From Methylobacterium sp. (GTDB lineage: Bacteria; Pseudomonadota; Alphaproteobacteria; Rhizobiales; Beijerinckiaceae): a stretch of 64,000 bases of DNA. Positions 27,803 through 37,434 of this stretch are shown here, piece by piece. The DNA lies in the NCBI GenBank assembly GCA_013823325.1, contig PNLY01000006.1, positions 1-64,000 of the forward strand. Direction: 5' to 3'. Made by a program: the position numbers and the translations under genes. The number at the start of each line of letters is the position of its first letter. The first letter of the stretch is position 1. Below the pieces are notes generated by a model. That model was not told where the DNA came from. It searched no databases and saw only the letters and a program-made list of their open reading frames with translations.

Positions 27803-28540
27803 TCACGGCTTGGCAGCCGGACGAAGGGCTTCGAGATTGGGCGTGCTGCCCTCGCGCTCCGGCCCGGCCAAGCTGCGCGCCGGCGCATTCTCGATCAAGA
27901 CGTGCACACGCCCCTCGAAGGTGATGAGCGCGCCATTGTCCTTCACGTCGAGCGTGTCCGCGTCAATCGTGGTCGTGCCGAGATTGACCTTCACCGGCTC
28001 GCGCGAATTGACGGTTCCAGCCTTGAAGTCGACATCGGCGGTGCGCATGCGGACATCATAGCCCGACTCGGTCCGGATCTTCACGTCGTCGACCAGCTTG
28101 AGCTTTTCCTTCTGCTGATCGAAGAGGCCGCTCTTGGCGTTGATGTTGATCCAGCCTTCGGACTTCATCAGCACCCGCGCCACCATCTGCACGAGCTCGA
28201 TCTGCGTGGGATTGCGCACGTCCTGCAGCGCCGAATCCGCCGTGACTTCGTAAGGGCTGTTGTCCTTGCGATAGCCGGCGAGCTTCGGGGTCTCCATGAC
28301 CACCTTGCCACCGGACAGGCTGATTCCGCCCAGCGAGAAATTGCCGGCATGACGCAGCGGATTGAGGAAGGGGACGACGATCAGCCCGACCACCGCTCCG
28401 ATCGCCCCGATCGGGATCAGGCGCCGCAGCAGGCGCACGAGCACGGAATGGCGGCGCGCCGCCTGAAAGGCGCTCTGCCGCATCTGCGCCCGAATCGCCG
28501 CCGGACTGCGCGTCTCAGGGGTTGTGATCGCCAAGCTCAT
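27803..28540 (-). CDS. lptC: LPS export protein LptC
   Basis: A 245-residue bitopic membrane protein. An N-terminal cytoplasmic part with many arginines precedes one membrane helix (LIPIGAIGAVVGLIVVPFLN). The periplasmic OstA-like domain has ISLSGGKVVMETPKLAGYRK and SALQDVRNPTQIELVQM. It connects the LptBFG transporter to LptA. lptA starts 41 bp downstream. Confidence 0.92.
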   Translation of the reverse strand: MSLAITTPETRSPAAIRAQMRQSAFQAARRHSVLVRLLRRLIPIGAIGAVVGLIVVPFLNPLRHAGNFSLGGISLSGGKVVMETPKLAGYRKDNSPYEVTADSALQDVRNPTQIELVQMVARVLMKSEGWININAKSGLFDQQKEKLKLVDDVKIRTESGYDVRMRTADVDFKAGTVNSREPVKVNLGTTTIDADTLDVKDNGALITFEGRVHVLIENAPARSLAGPEREGSTPNLEALRPAAKP

Positions 28541-28660
28541 GCCCGCCCATTGCCAGCCGCCGACGGCTTTTTGATGTCGAACCGAGGCGCATGCCAGCAG
28601 GCAACAGCGACCGGTCCGGCAACCGCCAGACGAATGACCTTAGCCTCAAATACCTCAAAT

Positions 28661-29275
28661 TTACGTATGCGCGAAGATGTCGACTTCCGGCCAGCCGGCC
28701 AGATCGAGCTCGGCGCGCGTCGGCAGGAAGTCGAAGCAGGCCTTGGCGAGGTGCATACGCCCCTCGCGCTCCAGCAGAACGTCGAGCTTCGCCTTCAGGG
28801 CGTGCAGGTGCAAAACGTCGGAGGCGGCATAGCCGAGCTGCGCTTCGGTCAGCGTATCGGCGCCCCAATCCGAGGATTGCTGCTGCTTCGACAATTCGAC
28901 GCCAAGGAGCTCGCGGACGAGGTCCTTGAGCCCGTGCCGATCGGTATAGGTGCGCACCAGCTTCGAAGCGATCTTGGTGCAGTAAACCGGCGCGGTGACG
29001 ACGCCGAACGCATTTTCCAGCGCGGCGATGTCGAAGCGGGCGAAGTGGAAGAGCTTCAGCACGCTGGTGTCCGCGAGGATGCGGCAGAGGTTGGCCGGCG
29101 CCGCGGCGCCCTTCGGAATCTGCACGACGTCGGCAGTGCCATCACCGCGCGAGAGCTGCACCACGCAGAGCCGGTCACGCTGCGGGTTGAGACCTAGCGT
29201 CTCGGTGTCGATCGCCAGGACCGGTCCCGGCTCGAACCCATCGGGAAGATCGCCGCGATGCAGACGAATGGTCAT
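28661..29275 (-). CDS. rnd: Ribonuclease D, short exonuclease-only form
   Basis: This 204-residue DEDD 3-5 exonuclease lacks the HRDC domains of E. coli RNase D (375 residues), as is usual in alphaproteobacteria. The ExoI motif is AIDTETLGLNPQRDRLCVVQ, ExoII is LFHFARFDIAAL and ExoIII is YAASDVLHLHALKAKL. It trims tRNA and other RNA 3-prime ends. ATG 29275 (MTIRLHRGDLPD) is the family start; the open frame runs 19 codons further. Confidence 0.94.
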   Translation of the reverse strand: MTIRLHRGDLPDGFEPGPVLAIDTETLGLNPQRDRLCVVQLSRGDGTADVVQIPKGAAAPANLCRILADTSVLKLFHFARFDIAALENAFGVVTAPVYCTKIASKLVRTYTDRHGLKDLVRELLGVELSKQQQSSDWGADTLTEAQLGYAASDVLHLHALKAKLDVLLEREGRMHLAKACFDFLPTRAELDLAGWPEVDIFAHT

Positions 29276-29509
29276 GCCCAGAACCTCGCTCGGCAGCGCG
29301 ACGCGCCGCTCACTCAACCTGCCATCCGCCAATCACGCCGAATGGCCCCCTTCAAAATCCGGAGAACCTCTCGCAGCTAGCGGCGCGTCCCGTCGGGTTC
29401 AAGCATTTTCTCTGCCAGAACAACCGGTTCGGGCGGATTAACCATTTATTCACCATAAGCTTCATTCCGGCCCATCTGCGTGCGAGAATGCAGGATCGGA
29501 GCCCGATTC

Positions 29510-29938
29510 ATGTCCGCAATCCGCTTGTTCACCGATCTTGATGGCCGAATCGGCCTGCGCCAGTTCTGGCTTGGCAGCATCGCCCTCGCCCTCTGCCTGC
29601 TGGCGGTCCAGTGGGGCGCGCCCCACGTGATGGACTGGCATTCTGCGAAAATGGCCGTCGCCTTCGCCAACGCCTTCGCCCTGTTCCCCTGGGCTGCGCT
29701 GGCGGCCAAGCGCGCCACCGACCGGGGCGGCTCCTCGATGTTCGGCATCCTGCTGGTCTGCGCCATCGTCCTGCCGCGGGAAGTGCAACCGATGCTCGAC
29801 TACGCTTGGGCGCCGTCGCTGATCGCGATCTCGACGATGGCCTGGCTGGTCGCGCTGGTCGATCTCGGTTTGATGCCAGGCGTCGACCGCGATGCGCCGC
29901 TTGCGGAGCAAGGCAGGGCTGCTAAACCGGCTCGATGA
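29510..29938 (+). CDS. DUF805 family membrane protein
   Basis: A 142-residue membrane protein with the DUF805 signature start ([17 protein letters not shown]) and four hydrophobic segments. The family Arg-Ala-x-D motif appears as [12 protein letters not shown]. Function is unknown; relatives are small inner-membrane proteins. GGAG stands upstream of ATG 29510. Its stop overlaps the dapE start (ATGA, 29935-29938), so it is translated with dapE. Confidence 0.88.
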   Translation: MSAIRLFTDLDGRIGLRQFWLGSIALALCLLAVQWGAPHVMDWHSAKMAVAFANAFALFPWAALAAKRATDRGGSSMFGILLVCAIVLPREVQPMLDYAWAPSLIAISTMAWLVALVDLGLMPGVDRDAPLAEQGRAAKPAR

Positions 29939-31137
29939 GCCCAAGCACGCCCGCCCCCCTCGCCTTCGACCCCACCGATCCGGTCGCCCTCACCCAAGCT
30001 CTGGTCCGTTGCGCCTCGGTGACACCCACCGAAGGCGGCGCGCTTGCACTGCTCGCTGCCGTGCTGAGCGCCGAAGGCTTCAGCGTCGAGCGGCCGGTGT
30101 TCTCAGAGCCCGGCATGCCCGATGTCGAGAACCTCTATGCCCGCATCGGCAGCGAGGGGCCGGTCTTCGTCATTGCCGGCCATACCGACGTCGTCCCGCC
30201 CGGCGACCTCGCCGCCTGGACGCATGATCCGTTCGCGGCCGAGATTGAAGGCGGCACGCTGTACGGGCGCGGCGCCTGCGACATGAAGGGCGGGCTCGCC
30301 GCCATGACCTCGGCCGCGATCCGCTATCGCCGCGAGAACCCGGATGCCCCGGGCTCGATCGCCTTCCTCATCACCGGCGACGAGGAAGGCCCGGCCGTCA
30401 ACGGCACGGTCAAATTGCTGGCCTGGGCCGACGCCCGCGGCGAGCGCTTCGACCATTGCCTGCTCGGCGAGCCGACCAATCCGGCGGCGATGAGCGACAT
30501 GATCAAGATCGGCCGGCGCGGCTCGCTGACCGGCAAGCTCACGGTGCAGGGCGTGCAGGGGCATGTCGGCTATCCGCACCTCGCCCAGAACCCGATCCGC
30601 GGCATGGTCCGGTTGCTGGCGGCGCTGGACGCAACACCGCTCGATGCCGGCACCGAGCATTTCGACCCGAGCAATCTCGAGGTGACGACGCTCGATGTCG
30701 GCAACCCCGCGACGAACGTGATCCCGGCGCAGGCCAAGGCCGTCTTCAACATCCGCTTCAACGACCTCTGGACACCGCAGACGTTGTCCGCCGAGATCGA
30801 GCGCCGCTTATGCGATGCGGCCGGCAATGCGGTGCGCTACGAAATCGTCTTCGAGCCGACCAATGCCGTCGCCTTCCTGACCCAGCCCGGGCCGTTCGTC
30901 ACCATGGTCGCCGAGGCAGTTTCAGCCGAGACCGGCAAGCGCCCGGCCCTATCGACAACCGGGGGTACCTCCGACGCCCGCTTCATCAAGAACTACTGCC
31001 CTGTCGTCGAATACGGCGTCGTCGGCCAGACCATGCACCAGATCGACGAGCGGGTCGCCACCGCCGACCTCGTCACGTTGGAACGGATCACGCATCGTTT
31101 ACTGGCGACGTATTTCGCTGCAGCGCAGCAGGCTTGA
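29935..31137 (+). CDS. dapE: Succinyl-diaminopimelate desuccinylase
   Basis: This 400-residue dizinc M20 deacylase releases LL-diaminopimelate for lysine and peptidoglycan synthesis. Ligands are visible as His83 and Asp85 in [11 protein letters not shown], Asp116 in [10 protein letters not shown] and Glu150-Glu151 in [11 protein letters not shown]. The dimerisation region has [20 protein letters not shown]. It is about 20 residues longer than the usual 377-385. The start overlaps the DUF805 stop. Confidence 0.95.
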   Translation: MSPSTPAPLAFDPTDPVALTQALVRCASVTPTEGGALALLAAVLSAEGFSVERPVFSEPGMPDVENLYARIGSEGPVFVIAGHTDVVPPGDLAAWTHDPFAAEIEGGTLYGRGACDMKGGLAAMTSAAIRYRRENPDAPGSIAFLITGDEEGPAVNGTVKLLAWADARGERFDHCLLGEPTNPAAMSDMIKIGRRGSLTGKLTVQGVQGHVGYPHLAQNPIRGMVRLLAALDATPLDAGTEHFDPSNLEVTTLDVGNPATNVIPAQAKAVFNIRFNDLWTPQTLSAEIERRLCDAAGNAVRYEIVFEPTNAVAFLTQPGPFVTMVAEAVSAETGKRPALSTTGGTSDARFIKNYCPVVEYGVVGQTMHQIDERVATADLVTLERITHRLLATYFAAAQQA

Positions 31138-31162
31138 CGGAACCGACCCCGAAGCTCACAGT

Positions 31163-31178
31163 TTAGACGAAAGTCTAA
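31163..31178 (+). other. Small GNRA-loop hairpin after dapE
   Basis: TTAGAC-GAAA-GTCTAA is a 6-bp stem closed by a GNRA-type tetraloop, 25 bp after the dapE stop. There is no T run after it, so it is a weak terminator at best. It precedes the ribosome-binding site GGAGG of the next gene. Confidence 0.4.
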
Positions 31179-31204
31179 TATGGTGACGTCCGGAGGGTTG
31201 GGCC

Positions 31205-31792
31205 ATGAGGCTTGCTGCCGACGATGTGACGCGATCGCTCGCCGCCTCCTGGCGCCTGCTGCGGGCCGATGCGAAAGCCCTCCCCGATCTCGACCTCAGC
31301 CGCGACGGCTTCTGGCGCTCCTATCTCGCGCTGGTGCTGGTCGTACCCTCGATGATCCCGGCGCTGGCGGCGGAGCGCACCCTCGCCGGCCTGTCGAACA
31401 GCGACGGCATGTTCGACGCGCCCGGCCTGATCGCCGCGATCGTCACCGCCGAGATCCTGGCGATCCTCGCCGTGCCGGCGCTGCTGGTCGGGCTCGCGCC
31501 CGGCCTCACCCGCAATCCGCGCTTCACCAGCTTCGTCATCGCCTGGAACTGGGCCGGCATCCTCTCGGCGGCATTGATGGCGGTGCCGGCGACAGTGTTC
31601 GCGCTGGGCTGGTCGAACCCGGGCATCGCCGGCTTCCAGAGCCTCGCCTTCGCGGCGATCGTGCTCAGGCTGCGCTATTGCGTCGCCAGGGCCACCTTCG
31701 GGGCCGACAACGGCGTCGCGGGCGCGATCGCCTGCGCCAGCGTGCTCGCCGACTACACGGTGCTGAAGATTTTTGGGCTCGCAGGGTTCTGA
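31205..31792 (+). CDS. Conserved membrane protein of unknown function
   Basis: A 195-residue protein with about four to five hydrophobic helices (SYLALVLVVPSMIPALAA, IVTAEILAILAVPALLVGL, FVIAWNWAGILSAALMAVPA, FQSLAFAAIVLRLRYCV). The N-terminus (ADDVTRSLAASWRLLRAD) is amphipathic and cytoplasmic. It resembles membrane proteins found between dapE and truA in related genomes, a recollection I cannot verify here. GGAGG precedes the ATG. Its gene is followed by a composite palindromic repeat. Confidence 0.75.
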   Translation: MRLAADDVTRSLAASWRLLRADAKALPDLDLSRDGFWRSYLALVLVVPSMIPALAAERTLAGLSNSDGMFDAPGLIAAIVTAEILAILAVPALLVGLAPGLTRNPRFTSFVIAWNWAGILSAALMAVPATVFALGWSNPGIAGFQSLAFAAIVLRLRYCVARATFGADNGVAGAIACASVLADYTVLKIFGLAGF

Positions 31793-31800
31793 TCGCTTGC

Positions 31801-32012
31801 CGTCATTCCGGGGCATGGCGAAGCCATGAGCCTGGAACCCATGAACACCGCCCTTTCCGTCATGGTCGGGCTCGTCCCGACCATCCACGTCTTTGCTGGT
31901 CGAAGGCCGTGCTCAAGACGTGGATGCTCGCCACAAGGGCGAGCATGACGGGCTGGAACAATGTCGTGGTCATGGGTTCCAGGCTCGCCGCTGCGCGGCG
32001 CCCCGGAAAGAC
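31801..32012. repeat. Composite palindromic repeat B-A-B-prime between convergent genes
   Basis: A type B unit (31801-31846, CGTCATTCCGGGGC to GGAACCCATGA), a type A unit in inverted orientation (31858-31951), and an inverted type B unit (31966-32012, TCATGGGTTCCAGG to CCCCGGAAAG) together make a roughly symmetric block of about 212 bp. It separates the membrane-protein gene from the convergent truA and could fold into a large cruciform. Confidence 0.85.
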
Positions 32013-32022
32013 GACGTGCTTC

Positions 32023-32760
32023 TCAGTAATCGACGCCCGCCAGGTAGAGCCCGCAGGGCGGCGCCAGCGCGGCGCATTGCGAGCGGTCGCGCGCCGCCAG
32101 CACCTTGCCGACCTTGTTCTCCGGCCAGCGCCCCATGCCGACCATCTTCAGGCAGCCGACCATGGAGCGGACCTGATGATGCAGGAAGGAACGGGCATGG
32201 ACATAGGCGACGATCTCGGCTCCCTCGCGCCGGCAGTCGAAGCGGTCAAGCGTGCGCAAGGGGCTGTTGGCCTGGCATTCGGCGGCGCGGAAGGTGGTGA
32301 AGTCGTGATGGCCGATCAGCGCCTTGGCGGCGCGGTCCATCGCCTCATGGTCGAGCCTGACCGGGACATGCCAGACCCGGTTCGCATCGAGCGCTGGCTG
32401 CGCCCGCCGGTCAAGGATGCGGTAGATGTAGTAACGACGCGTCGCCGAAATGCGGGCATCGAAGGTATCCGGCACCGCCTCAGCACTCAGCACCGCCACC
32501 GGCAGGCGCTTCAGCCTCGCATTGCTGGCATCGCGCACGACATCGGTGCGCCACTCCTTATCGAGATCGACATGGGCGACCTGATGGGTGGCGTGGACGC
32601 CGGCATCGGTCCGTCCGGCGCAATGCAGGCGCACGGCATGGCCGCAGAAGGCTTCGATCGCCTCCTCGACGCTCTGCTGCACCGAGGGGCCATTGAGCTG
32701 GCGCTGCCAACCTGAGAAGGGCGTGCCGTCATATTCGATGACGAGCTTGTAACGCGGCAT
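32023..32760 (-). CDS. truA: tRNA pseudouridine(38-40) synthase TruA
   Basis: This 245-residue pseudouridine synthase modifies the anticodon stem-loop. The catalytic Asp52 lies in CAGRTDAGVHATHQ, the N-terminus is the TruA-type YKLVIEYDGTPFSGWQRQ, and the C-terminal half has SFLHHQVRSMVGCLKMVG. It starts two bases after the fmt stop and completes the def-fmt-truA operon. Confidence 0.96.
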   Translation of the reverse strand: MPRYKLVIEYDGTPFSGWQRQLNGPSVQQSVEEAIEAFCGHAVRLHCAGRTDAGVHATHQVAHVDLDKEWRTDVVRDASNARLKRLPVAVLSAEAVPDTFDARISATRRYYIYRILDRRAQPALDANRVWHVPVRLDHEAMDRAAKALIGHHDFTTFRAAECQANSPLRTLDRFDCRREGAEIVAYVHARSFLHHQVRSMVGCLKMVGMGRWPENKVGKVLAARDRSQCAALAPPCGLYLAGVDY

Positions 32761-32762
32761 CG

Positions 32763-33692
32763 CTACAGCTTCGATCCGGCCGAGAGCCGCGCACCGCGCA
32801 GGAACTCCTGGGCGCTCATCGGCCCCTTCCCGGCGCGCTGGACCTGAACCAGCTTCACCGCCCCGACCGCGCAGGCGATGGTGCCCTCGTCGTCGAGCAG
32901 CGTTCCCGGCTCGGCTGCGCCGCCGGCACGGGCGGTGCGCAGCAACTTCAGCCGCTCCGGGCCCTTGCCGAGATCGACCTCGACGAAGGCGCCCGGGAAA
33001 GGCGAGAGACCACGGACGACGTTATGGACCTGCTGCGCCGGCCGGTTCCAGCTCAGCTTCGCCTCGTCATTGCCGATCTTGCTGGCATAGGTGACGCCCT
33101 CTTCCGCCTGCGGCGTGAAGCGCAGGCCGCCGCGGCTGAGCGCGGCGAGCGCCCGGACCATCAGGTCGGCGCCGAGGCCGGCGAGCCGGTCGTGCATGTC
33201 GCCGGCCGTGGCGTTGCCGTCGATCGCAAGCCTCTCGACCATGGCGACGGGGCCGGTGTCGAGCCCCTCCTCCATCTTCATCACGCAGACGCCGGTCTCG
33301 GCATCGCCCGCCATGATGGCGCGCTGGATCGGTGCAGCACCGCGCCAGCGCGGCAGGAGCGATGCGTGCAGGTTGAGGCAGCCGAGCTCCGGCACCTTGA
33401 GGATCGCCTTGGGCAGGATCAGGCCATAGGCGACGACGACGGCGACATCGGCCTCGTGCGAGGCCATGATCTCGGCCGCCTCGGCGGTCCTCAGCGTCTT
33501 CGGCGAGAACACCGGGATGCCGAAACGCTCGGCCGTGACCTGGACCGGCGAGGGCCGCAGCTCCATGCCGCGCCCGGCCGGCGCCGGCGCGCGCGTATAA
33601 ACGGAGACGACCTCGTGGCCCTGGCCGATGATCTCGGTCAAGGTCGGCACGGCGAAATCCGGCGTGCCCATGAAGATGATGCGCAAGCTCAT
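32763..33692 (-). CDS. fmt: Methionyl-tRNA formyltransferase
   Basis: This 309-residue enzyme formylates initiator Met-tRNA. The N-terminal domain opens [18 protein letters not shown], the catalytic Asn-His region is [18 protein letters not shown], and [11 protein letters not shown] follows. The C-terminal tRNA-binding OB fold carries [12 protein letters not shown]. It lies 19 bp downstream of def on the same strand. Confidence 0.96.
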   Translation of the reverse strand: MSLRIIFMGTPDFAVPTLTEIIGQGHEVVSVYTRAPAPAGRGMELRPSPVQVTAERFGIPVFSPKTLRTAEAAEIMASHEADVAVVVAYGLILPKAILKVPELGCLNLHASLLPRWRGAAPIQRAIMAGDAETGVCVMKMEEGLDTGPVAMVERLAIDGNATAGDMHDRLAGLGADLMVRALAALSRGGLRFTPQAEEGVTYASKIGNDEAKLSWNRPAQQVHNVVRGLSPFPGAFVEVDLGKGPERLKLLRTARAGGAAEPGTLLDDEGTIACAVGAVKLVQVQRAGKGPMSAQEFLRGARLSAGSKL

Positions 33693-33711
33693 GCTCTCAA
33701 GCCCCGGCCGG

Positions 33712-34245
33712 TCAGGCCGCGCTCTCCCGTTTCGCCGCCTTGGCGAAGCGCTTGTTGACGCGGTCGCGCTTCAGCCGTGACAGGTAGTCGATGAAGAGCA
33801 CACCGTTGAGATGGTCGATCTCGTGCTGCAGGCAGGTCGCGAGCAGGCCGTCGGCCTCGATCTCATGCGCCTTGCCGTCGAGATCGCGATAGGCGACCTT
33901 GACCCGCGCCGGCCGCTCGACCTCCTCGTAATATTCGGGAATCGAGAGGCAACCCTCCTCGTAGGAGCTGAACTCCTCCGAGCGCCAGGTCACCTCGGGG
34001 TTGATGAGGACCATCGGCTCGCGCTTCTGTTCCTCGCCTTCCTCCGCCTTCTTTGAGACGTCGAGCGTGACGAGGCGGACCGGCTCGCCGATCTGGATCG
34101 CGGCGAGGCCGATGCCCGGCGCGTCGTACATCGTCTCCAGCATGTCGTCGGCGAGCTTGCGGATTTCCGGCGTGATCTCGCCGATCGGCGTGGAAACCTT
34201 GCGCAGCATTGAATCGGGCAGGATGACGAGGGGGCGGATGGCCAT
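33712..34245 (-). CDS. def: Peptide deformylase
   Basis: This 177-residue metalloenzyme removes the N-formyl group from new proteins. Motif 1 is GIGLAAIQ (residues 44-51), motif 2 EGCLS with Cys99 and motif 3 HEIDH (141-145). A charged Lys/Glu insertion ([12 protein letters not shown]) lies near residue 65. The ATG at 34245 fits the family start [11 protein letters not shown]; the upstream 30 codons look non-coding and overlap the rmuC control region. Confidence 0.95.
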   Translation of the reverse strand: MAIRPLVILPDSMLRKVSTPIGEITPEIRKLADDMLETMYDAPGIGLAAIQIGEPVRLVTLDVSKKAEEGEEQKREPMVLINPEVTWRSEEFSSYEEGCLSIPEYYEEVERPARVKVAYRDLDGKAHEIEADGLLATCLQHEIDHLNGVLFIDYLSRLKRDRVNKRFAKAAKRESAA

Positions 34246-34308
34246 AGGGCGCTCTGGACGTTTCAGGAGTTGCCGCGACATAAGCGCTTGTGACGAAACG
34301 GTCAAACT

Positions 34309-34323
34309 GTTCCGCTTATGTTC
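34309..34323 (+). promoter_or_regulatory. LexA (SOS) box upstream of rmuC
   Basis: GTTC-CGCTTAT-GTTC is an exact alphaproteobacterial direct-repeat LexA operator. It ends 34 bp before the rmuC ATG (34358) and 64 bp before the divergent def ATG, so rmuC is the likelier target. It matches the box at imuA in both half-sites and spacing. Confidence 0.72.
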
Positions 34324-34357
34324 TAGAAATGCCATTCAAATCGTGTAGGCTTGCGGC

Positions 34358-35542
34358 ATGAACCAGATCGCCTTCGTCCTGCTGGAACGCCCCGTGAGCT
34401 GGGCCGAGGCCGCCTTCGGCTTCGCGGGGCTGACGCTCCTCCTGCTGGTGCTGGCACTGCTCTCGTCCTGGCGCGCGGCGCGCCGGCGCGAAATCGAAGC
34501 AGCGATGGCAGCTGAGCGCGCCCGCGAGATGGACGACAAGGTCGCCGAGATGAACCGGCAGCAGGCCGAGCTCAGCGGCCGCATGCAGACCATGGCCGAA
34601 ATTCTCTCGACCCGGCAGGGCGACCTCGCCCGCATCATGGCCGAGCGGATGGACGGGCTGCGCCAGCAGGTCGGCGCCGGCCTCGAGCAGAATGTTCGCC
34701 AGACCAATGAGAGCCTCGGCAAGCTGCAGGAGCGCCTGGCGGTCATCGACAACGCGCAGAAGAACCTGACCGAGCTCACCGGCGAGGTGGTGACGCTGAA
34801 GGACGTGCTCGCCAACAAGCAGGCGCGCGGAGCCTATGGCCAGGGCCGGATGGAGGCGATCATCCGCGACGGTCTTCCAGCGGCATTCTTCTCGTTTCAA
34901 CCGACGCTCTCGACCGGCAAGCGGCCGGACTGCCTCGTCACCCTGCCTGGCGACGGGCGCGGCCTCGTCATCGACGCAAAATTCCCGCTGGAGAGCTTCA
35001 CCCTGCTACGCGAGGCACGAGGCGAGGAGGCGAAGAAGCACGCGTCGGCACGGGTGCGCGCCGATGTCGGCCAGCACGTCAAGGATATCGCCGAGCGCTA
35101 TTTCCTGCCGGGCGAAACGCAGGACATGGCGTTGCTCTTCGTGCCGTCGGAGGCGATCTACGCCGATCTGCACGAGCATTTCGACGATATCATCCAGAAG
35201 GCGCACCGGGCGCGGGTGATGATCGTCTCACCCTCGCTGCTGGCACTGGCGATCCAATTGATGCAGTCGCTGGTGCGTGACGCGCGCATGCGCGAGGAAG
35301 CGCAGGTGATCCAGGCCGAGGTCGGCAAGCTGCTCGACGATGTCCGCCGCCTCGGCGACCGGGTCGACAAGCTCGACAGCCATTTCCGCCAGGCGCAGGA
35401 CGACGTCGCCCAGATCAGGACATCAGCAGGCAAGGTCACCGGCCGGGCCGAGCGGATCGGCGCGCTCGAGTTCGACGATGTCAGGCCGAACGAACCGCAA
35501 CTTCCGTTCGCAAAAGCCACGAATCTGAAGGCGGCGGAGTGA
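34358..35542 (+). CDS. rmuC: DNA recombination protein RmuC
   Basis: A 394-residue RmuC-family protein. An N-terminal membrane anchor (GFAGLTLLLLVLALLSSW) is followed by a long coiled coil rich in Glu, Arg and Gln (residues 45-150), then the nuclease-like core with ARGAYGQGRMEAIIRDGLP, RPDCLVTLPGDGRGLVIDAK and LFVPSEAIYADLHEHFDDI. RmuC limits rearrangements at inverted repeats. The LexA box just upstream suggests damage induction. Confidence 0.94.
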   Translation: MNQIAFVLLERPVSWAEAAFGFAGLTLLLLVLALLSSWRAARRREIEAAMAAERAREMDDKVAEMNRQQAELSGRMQTMAEILSTRQGDLARIMAERMDGLRQQVGAGLEQNVRQTNESLGKLQERLAVIDNAQKNLTELTGEVVTLKDVLANKQARGAYGQGRMEAIIRDGLPAAFFSFQPTLSTGKRPDCLVTLPGDGRGLVIDAKFPLESFTLLREARGEEAKKHASARVRADVGQHVKDIAERYFLPGETQDMALLFVPSEAIYADLHEHFDDIIQKAHRARVMIVSPSLLALAIQLMQSLVRDARMREEAQVIQAEVGKLLDDVRRLGDRVDKLDSHFRQAQDDVAQIRTSAGKVTGRAERIGALEFDDVRPNEPQLPFAKATNLKAAE

Positions 35543-35637
35543 CGCGGCGCGACGCCATTCGTCCCGGTCGCCATGGCGAGAGCACATTCCGGCGTTGAGG
35601 TAGAGGCCTTCCCAGACCGCGCCGGAGGCCGCAAACC

Positions 35638-36879
35638 TTGCTCGTCCAGATCGGAACGCTCATCGCCGCGACGAGCTTCGTGCAACTCGCCAACGGCTTC
35701 TTCAACACGTTCCTATCGCTGCGGCTGACCAGCGAAGGCTTCGGCCCGACGCTGACCGGCATCGTGCTGAGCGCCTATTTCATCGGCTTCACCATCGGCG
35801 CCGTCGGCTGCGGGCCCGTGATCCAACGCATCGGCCATATCCGCGCCTATGCAGCCTTCGCCGGCATGGTGGTGGTCGGGACGGCGGCGATGCCGCTCTT
35901 CATCTCGCCGCTCGGCTGGATGGCATGCCGGGCGGCGATCGGGATCGGCTGTGTCGGCCTGTTCATCACCACCGAGAGCTGGCTCAACGCCAAGGCCCCG
36001 GCCGACCAGCGCGGCCGCATCTTTTCGATCTACATGGTCGGCACCTTCCTGGCGCTGGCGGCCGGGCAATTGCTGATCGGCAAGCTCCCGGTCGAGACCG
36101 CCACCCCGTTCAACATCATCGTCGCGCTGTTCGCGCTGGCGCTGGTGATGGTCAGCACGACACGCGCGGAGGCGCCGACGCTGCCGGCGGAGGCCTCGCT
36201 GCCCTATGGCGACCTGACCCGGCAGGCGCCGATCTCGGTGATCGGCTGCGTCATCGCCGGCATGATCAGCAGCGCCTTCTACGCGCTGTTCCCGGCCTGG
36301 ATGGCGCGCAACGCCATCCCCCAGGAGACGATCGCGCTGTTCATGCTGGTCGCCGTGCTCGGCGGCTTCGCCTTCCAGGTCCCCGTCGGCCGCCTCTCCG
36401 ATCGTGGCGACCGCCGGATCGTGCTGGCGGGGCTGGCGCTCGGCTTCTCGGTCGCTGCCGTCGCGCTCGATCTCGTGCCGCGCCATCTCGGCGCGGTGCT
36501 GCCCGTCGCCGCCCTGCTCGGGGGCTTCATGTCGACGCTCTATCCGGTCTGCGTCGCCCATGCGCTCGACCGCATGCCGCAGGACCGCGTCGTCGCCGTC
36601 AGCGGCCGGCTGATCCTGGTCAGCGGCATCGGCTCGGCGCTCGGCCCGCTGCTCGGCGCGCAGGTGATGGCGCGGCTCGACATCAACGGGCTGCTCTATT
36701 TCATGGCGGCGATCAGCGCACTGCTCGCAGCCCTCGCGGCGCTGCGCATCCGCCAGCGCGCCGCGCCCGAACAGATGTCCGAACGCCCCTTCGCGGTTCT
36801 CGACCCGATGACAGCGCCGATCTCGCAGGAGCCGGAAGCGACGGAGGCGGACGGATCGCCACGCCCGCTGCCGGCCTGA
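35638..36879 (+). CDS. MFS transporter (YcaD-like)
   Basis: This 413-residue protein has twelve predicted membrane helices in two halves. MFS signatures include AYFIGFTIGAVGCGPVIQRI in the first half and GRLSDRGDRRIVLAGLALGF (motif A repeat) in the second. The N-terminal QLANGFFNTFLSLRLTSEGF and ESWLNAKAPADQRGRIFS resemble YcaD-type carriers, whose substrate is unknown. The start is TTG at 35638, supported by GGAGG upstream. The stop abuts the convergent OsmC gene. Confidence 0.88.
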   Translation: MLVQIGTLIAATSFVQLANGFFNTFLSLRLTSEGFGPTLTGIVLSAYFIGFTIGAVGCGPVIQRIGHIRAYAAFAGMVVVGTAAMPLFISPLGWMACRAAIGIGCVGLFITTESWLNAKAPADQRGRIFSIYMVGTFLALAAGQLLIGKLPVETATPFNIIVALFALALVMVSTTRAEAPTLPAEASLPYGDLTRQAPISVIGCVIAGMISSAFYALFPAWMARNAIPQETIALFMLVAVLGGFAFQVPVGRLSDRGDRRIVLAGLALGFSVAAVALDLVPRHLGAVLPVAALLGGFMSTLYPVCVAHALDRMPQDRVVAVSGRLILVSGIGSALGPLLGAQVMARLDINGLLYFMAAISALLAALAALRIRQRAAPEQMSERPFAVLDPMTAPISQEPEATEADGSPRPLPA

Positions 36880-37389
36880 TCAGGCCCGCGCGAGATTGGC
36901 CGAGAGTTCCGGCTTCACGTTCAGCGTCTGGAAGACGACGCAATAGCGCTCAGTCAGCTTGAGCAACGTGTCGAGCTTCTCCTGCGGCGCGTCGGTCTCG
37001 ACGTCGAAGGAAAGGCGGATCGCCTTGAAGCCGACGGCAGCGTCTTTGGCGACGCCGAGCGTGCCGCGGAAATCGAGATCGCCCTCGGCCCGGACGGTGC
37101 CCTTCTTAAGCTCGATCTCGAGCGCGGTCGCGACCGCCTTCAGTGTGACGCCGGCGCAGGCGACCAGCGCCTCGAGCAGCATGTCGCCGGAGCAGAGCTC
37201 GGCGCCGGAGCCGCCGGTCGCCGGGTGCAGGCCGGCGAGCGCGATCGCCCGGCCGGTCTCGACCTTGCAGGCGATGTGCTGGTCGTCGAGCTCGCCCTTG
37301 GCCTTCAGCGTGATCACCGCCGCATCGGGCGCCTCACGATACTTGTCCTTGAGCGGGGCCTGCAAAGCGCGCAGCGCGGTGACGTCCAT
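36880..37389 (-). CDS. OsmC-family protein
   Basis: A 169-residue OsmC/Ohr-fold protein. The two typical redox cysteines are in ALVACAGVTLKAVA and in ERYCVVFQTLN, so peroxidase activity is plausible. It carries an extra cysteine in ELCSGDMLLEA. It is the last gene of the transcription unit led by the upstream SAM-II riboswitch and the degenerate ABC ATPase (45-bp gap), which links it to sulfur metabolism by context only. Confidence 0.9.
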   Translation of the reverse strand: MDVTALRALQAPLKDKYREAPDAAVITLKAKGELDDQHIACKVETGRAIALAGLHPATGGSGAELCSGDMLLEALVACAGVTLKAVATALEIELKKGTVRAEGDLDFRGTLGVAKDAAVGFKAIRLSFDVETDAPQEKLDTLLKLTERYCVVFQTLNVKPELSANLARA

Positions 37390-37434
37390 GATCGTGATCC
37401 CTGGCAGAAACGGTTCGCGGCCTGTCTAGCCGGT

